Source of the DNA: Spirochaetales bacterium
GTDB taxonomy: Bacteria > Spirochaetota > Spirochaetia > Sphaerochaetales > Sphaerochaetaceae
Assembly (NCBI GenBank): GCA_017632495.1
Contig: JAGBRG010000346.1
Span: 1-8,246 of the forward strand
DNA: 8,246 bases
Direction: 5' to 3'
In this document: one piece after another, positions 5,981-8,246 of the stretch
Numbering within the stretch: the first letter of the stretch is position 1
How the letters are laid out: every line of letters starts with the position of its first letter
Program-made: the position numbers and the translations under genes
Notes under the pieces: generated by a model
What the model saw: the letters and a program-made list of their open reading frames with translations, nothing else
Told to the model about the DNA's origin: nothing
Databases searched by the model: none

Positions 5981-8005
5981 TCAATCGGCGGGATAAAGGA
6001 AGATTTTGATCGGGTTGTTATCATATTCCATGTACTTGAATTTGCCGTTCTTCTGCTTCTTTACATAACGGATGACATCGTACCAGTCCATCCAATTTCC
6101 GGATTCAAAACGGATGAAGCTTTCGCCGGGATTGATTACTCCTTTTGCGTATGCTCCGGCAAATGTCCCTTCATCCTCATGGAATTCGTTGTAGGCGATA
6201 GCTCCTTCCTCGTTCAGGTTTCCATTGCAAATGAATGCATATTTTGTGCCGTCATCATTATGCACAGTCTCTTTTACGACAATACTGACAGTGCTTCCTT
6301 CCGGAACGAAGGTTTTATTCACAGGGAACCTGTGGTATCCTGCGAACCTGAATGATTCATCAGCTGTCAGAAGCAGCTTTCCCTGTGTCGGCTCTGTGGC
6401 ATCTTCATCCAATAGATAGATATACACCGTCACTTCTGTGTCTATGTCTCCGGTTATAACCGAAACGGAATTGATTATGCCGTCTTCATCCGTTTCGAAA
6501 ACGTTTGCGGCGTAGACAGGCTCATCAAATAGGGCAGGTAAGTAGAGTGCGGAATTCATGTAGTCGTAACCCAAGTACATTAAATAATCATAACCAGCTC
6601 CATCATCCATTAAGTATTCCAATGTGGCGAAATCGCACAATGACAGGTCATAGTAGGAAATAAGGAAGAAGCCGTCGTTTCCCCATTCTTCACCCCAATT
6701 GTTCTTGACTATCCAGGCTCCGTCTGCTGGAGGACGGCTGCCCTCCGGCCAGTTTTCGGCAGAGAAACTGTCATCCCAACCTACTATAGTCACAGCATGA
6801 GTTGGCATAACCCGTTCATAAGTATACTGTGCGAAGATTATAGGGTCTGTGCCGATAAAAGACAAATATGGTTGCCGGTTGTTATACTCGATAATCGCCT
6901 CGTACGTTTCTCCGAAAGCTGCTGACAAGAATATGGTAACAAGTTGGTCGTGGTCGAAGACAGAAAGGTCATATGTGTCTTGTGGCATATCGTTCAATAA
7001 TAGTCTGTCAAGGACAAGCTGCCTCATCTCTTCTATAGGAAGTGCATTCAGGTCAACAAAACCGCTTCGTGCATCGATATAATAGGCAAGTTTGTCTTCC
7101 GAAAGGTGTTTGTCGTCCTTCAGAGTCTCTTCCATTAGTTTCCGTAAGTCTTCCTTGGAATAATTTGGCAAGGTTGAATCCGCGCATAAAAGCACTGATA
7201 TTGCACGACCTGCCATGATTTCTTTCTTTATGGCCTCGATAACTCCTTGTCTGTAGATTATTTCACCATCTGAGGTTTCCTGAATGAGATTTGGAATGAA
7301 CGAGAGATCTTTGAGCTCATAGCTGCTTATGAATCGGTCTGTTTCCGGAATACTCCAGTCTCCATCCAAATCCAGGGTTCCTTCATTGTTTGTATAGGGG
7401 GCATACTTTTCTTTGAGAATTCCGATTCCGGATGAAAGTGGTGCAATAGTGAATGATGTATTGCTACCTGCTAATAAAGGATGGTTATGCTCACCACCTA
7501 TGGGACTGACGCCTTCACCTGCCTGAGAAGGGATAAATGGACACTCGCCTTCGGGGTAAACATCCGGCGAAGGTAATGGAGTGTTTGTGAACCATGCCAG
7601 ATGCCTTTCTGAAAGGTCCAGTTCTTCCTGATATTTATCTCTGTATGATTCTGTTGTCATCCCAAGCGATGAGAGAATGCTTGACTCGCTTGCAGCCACA
7701 ATGCTGAATGCCAAGCATGTACCCCATGGACTCTGGTCCTTGACGGGAGTAACAAGACCTTTGTCTCTGAGGTCGTAGTAGGACGGTAATTGTGTATCAT
7801 CAATTGGTAATGAATGCAGATTTTCGTAGAAAAATGATCCGTCTCCGCGTGTGAAAAGCAATTCGGCTTGTTCTCCCATGTCGATTACAAGCTGCTCCAG
7901 TTCGTCTGATTTATGAAGGGTTGTTTTTGTTGCACAGCCCGTAAGAACGGCTGCAATGACAAATGCGATACTGAGGGTGTGGATTATTCTTCTAGGATGC
8001 TTCAT
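5981..8005 (-). CDS. Papain-family (C1) cysteine protease lipoprotein with probable lectin-like C-terminal domain
   Basis: A 674-residue secreted lipoprotein. Residues 1-24 are a signal peptide (basic KHPRR, hydrophobic stretch, lipobox LTGC), so the mature protein is lipidated at Cys24. The C1 protease domain begins near YYDLRDKG (residues 77-83). Gln91 and Cys97 lie in VKDQSPWGTCLAF, His403 in PTHAVTIVGWDD, and Asn435 in WIVKNNWGEEWG, so oxyanion Gln, Cys, His and Asn are all there. The Cys-to-His distance (306 residues) is more than twice that of papain; a charged, probably helical insertion occupies about 280-370. Residue 98 is Leu (TTG) where papains nearly always have Trp (TGG). Residues about 470-674 are beta-rich and resemble the lectin-like domain often joined to bacterial and archaeal C1 proteases. 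No Shine-Dalgarno site precedes the ATG. The double-glycine peptide gene lies 151 bases downstream on the same strand. Family is secure; substrate unknown. Confidence 0.9.
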   Translation of the reverse strand: MKHPRRIIHTLSIAFVIAAVLTGCATKTTLHKSDELEQLVIDMGEQAELLFTRGDGSFFYENLHSLPIDDTQLPSYYDLRDKGLVTPVKDQSPWGTCLAFSIVAASESSILSSLGMTTESYRDKYQEELDLSERHLAWFTNTPLPSPDVYPEGECPFIPSQAGEGVSPIGGEHNHPLLAGSNTSFTIAPLSSGIGILKEKYAPYTNNEGTLDLDGDWSIPETDRFISSYELKDLSFIPNLIQETSDGEIIYRQGVIEAIKKEIMAGRAISVLLCADSTLPNYSKEDLRKLMEETLKDDKHLSEDKLAYYIDARSGFVDLNALPIEEMRQLVLDRLLLNDMPQDTYDLSVFDHDQLVTIFLSAAFGETYEAIIEYNNRQPYLSFIGTDPIIFAQYTYERVMPTHAVTIVGWDDSFSAENWPEGSRPPADGAWIVKNNWGEEWGNDGFFLISYYDLSLCDFATLEYLMDDGAGYDYLMYLGYDYMNSALYLPALFDEPVYAANVFETDEDGIINSVSVITGDIDTEVTVYIYLLDEDATEPTQGKLLLTADESFRFAGYHRFPVNKTFVPEGSTVSIVVKETVHNDDGTKYAFICNGNLNEEGAIAYNEFHEDEGTFAGAYAKGVINPGESFIRFESGNWMDWYDVIRYVKKQKNGKFKYMEYDNNPIKIFLYPAD

Positions 8006-8011
8006 GGACTA

Positions 8012-8040
8012 ATTGTCATTCAATCCAAAGAGATAATCAA
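8012..8040 (-). promoter_or_regulatory. Possible promoter of the lipoprotein protease gene
   Basis: On the minus strand TTGATT (8040-8035) and GACAAT (8017-8012) are separated by 17 bases. The -35 is fair and the -10 is imperfect. The predicted start, near 8005-8006, falls on the ATG, which would make the mRNA leaderless and would explain the missing Shine-Dalgarno site. Confidence 0.35.
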
Positions 8041-8064
8041 GAGTAATAGAGTCCGACACCATGA

Positions 8065-8093
8065 TTGAGAGACCTCTTTTGTTGTGCTAAGAT
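8065..8093 (+). promoter_or_regulatory. Sigma70-type promoter of the PIG-L deacetylase gene
   Basis: TTGAGA (8065-8070), a 17-base spacer, then TAAGAT (8088-8093) preceded by TGC, so the -10 is also extended. Transcription would start near 8100, just after the in-frame ATG at 8098, which favours the ATG at 8116 as the true start. It lies back to back with the lipoprotein promoter in a 110-base divergent region. Confidence 0.55.
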
Positions 8094-8115
8094 ATCCATG
8101 TTTGGGATAAAAGGT

Positions 8116-8246
8116 ATGATAGAAGAATTAAAATTCAGGGAAGATGACAGAATCGCGGTAATTGCACCGCATCCTGACGACGAGTGTCTGGGAGCCGCCG
8201 CTGCTCTCATTCTTGTTCCGGAAAAAACGGACATCTACGTTCTGAC
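8116..8246 (+). CDS. PIG-L/LmbE-family deacetylase, N-terminal fragment
   Basis: Only the first 43 codons lie in the window; the frame is open at the right edge. The peptide opens MIEELKFREDDRIAVIAPHP, continuing DDECLGAAAALI. The HPDDE motif after a beta strand (RIAVIAPHPDDECLG) is the zinc-binding signature of the PIG-L/LmbE family, whose members remove N-acetyl groups from amino sugars (GlcNAc-PI, chitobiose, bacillithiol or mycothiol precursors) and sometimes serve antibiotic pathways. The substrate cannot be told from this fragment. The start at 8116 is chosen because the predicted transcript begins near 8100; an in-frame ATG at 8098 would add six residues. Ribosome-site support is weak (GGGA at 8104-8107). 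It diverges from the lipoprotein gene and may be unrelated to the export system. Confidence 0.85.
   Translation, partial: MIEELKFREDDRIAVIAPHPDDECLGAAAALILVPEKTDIYVL

Noticed and set aside
5932..6009. 25-residue plus-strand reading frame (MKKLPWKNYP...) between the peptide and lipoprotein genes
   Set aside because: It has no ribosome site or promoter, and its second half is antisense to the lipoprotein's 3' end. It lacks a leader motif.
8098..8115. Upstream in-frame ATG for the PIG-L deacetylase
   Set aside because: The predicted transcription start from the -10 at 8088-8093 is near 8100, so this codon would probably not be in the message.
1..8246. tRNA, rRNA, CRISPR arrays, insertion sequences, attachment sites
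   Set aside because: I looked and saw no repeat arrays, transposase motifs, terminal inverted repeats or tRNA-like folds.

Overview
The window is bacterial: Shine-Dalgarno GGAGG sites, sigma70-type promoter elements, a lipobox lipoprotein and tightly packed genes. Base composition is moderate and AGA/AGG arginine and CTT leucine codons are common. This would fit an anaerobic, probably host-associated Clostridia-like or spirochaete-like organism, but no marker here fixes the taxon.

Layout. Minus strand 1-733 encodes a PrsW-type intramembrane metalloprotease whose 3' end lies off the window. Diverging from it, 813-5595 on the plus strand is a three-gene operon for NHLM/NHLP-type peptide export: a very short HlyD-like membrane protein, an ABC exporter with an N-terminal C39 leader peptidase, and a second permease/ATPase with the N-terminal domain typical of its family. 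A GC-rich hairpin at 5598-5619 ends the operon and also serves the convergent gene opposite. That gene (5644-5829, minus) encodes a 61-residue peptide with a classic short double-glycine leader and a 42-43 residue core ending in its only cysteine. Upstream of it on the same strand, 5981-8005 encodes a 674-residue papain-family (C1) lipoprotein with a probable C-terminal lectin-like domain. At the right edge, plus strand from 8116, the first 43 codons of a PIG-L/LmbE-type deacetylase are present.

How they may work together (inference). The C39-ABC protein would cut the small peptide after its Gly-Gly motif and export the core with the second ABC protein and the HlyD-like partner. The core resembles no bacteriocin I recognise, and no modification enzyme is encoded in the window, so the product may be unmodified, modified by an enzyme elsewhere, or a signal rather than a toxin. 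The lipoprotein protease and the PrsW protease are plausible but unproven partners: the first could act on the exported peptide at the surface, the second could regulate or sense envelope events.

The most notable points are the convergent peptide with an unfamiliar core, the pairing of an NHLM-type exporter with a short ComC-like leader, the stunted HlyD-like adaptor, and the C1 lipoprotein with Leu in place of the usual Trp after its catalytic Cys.
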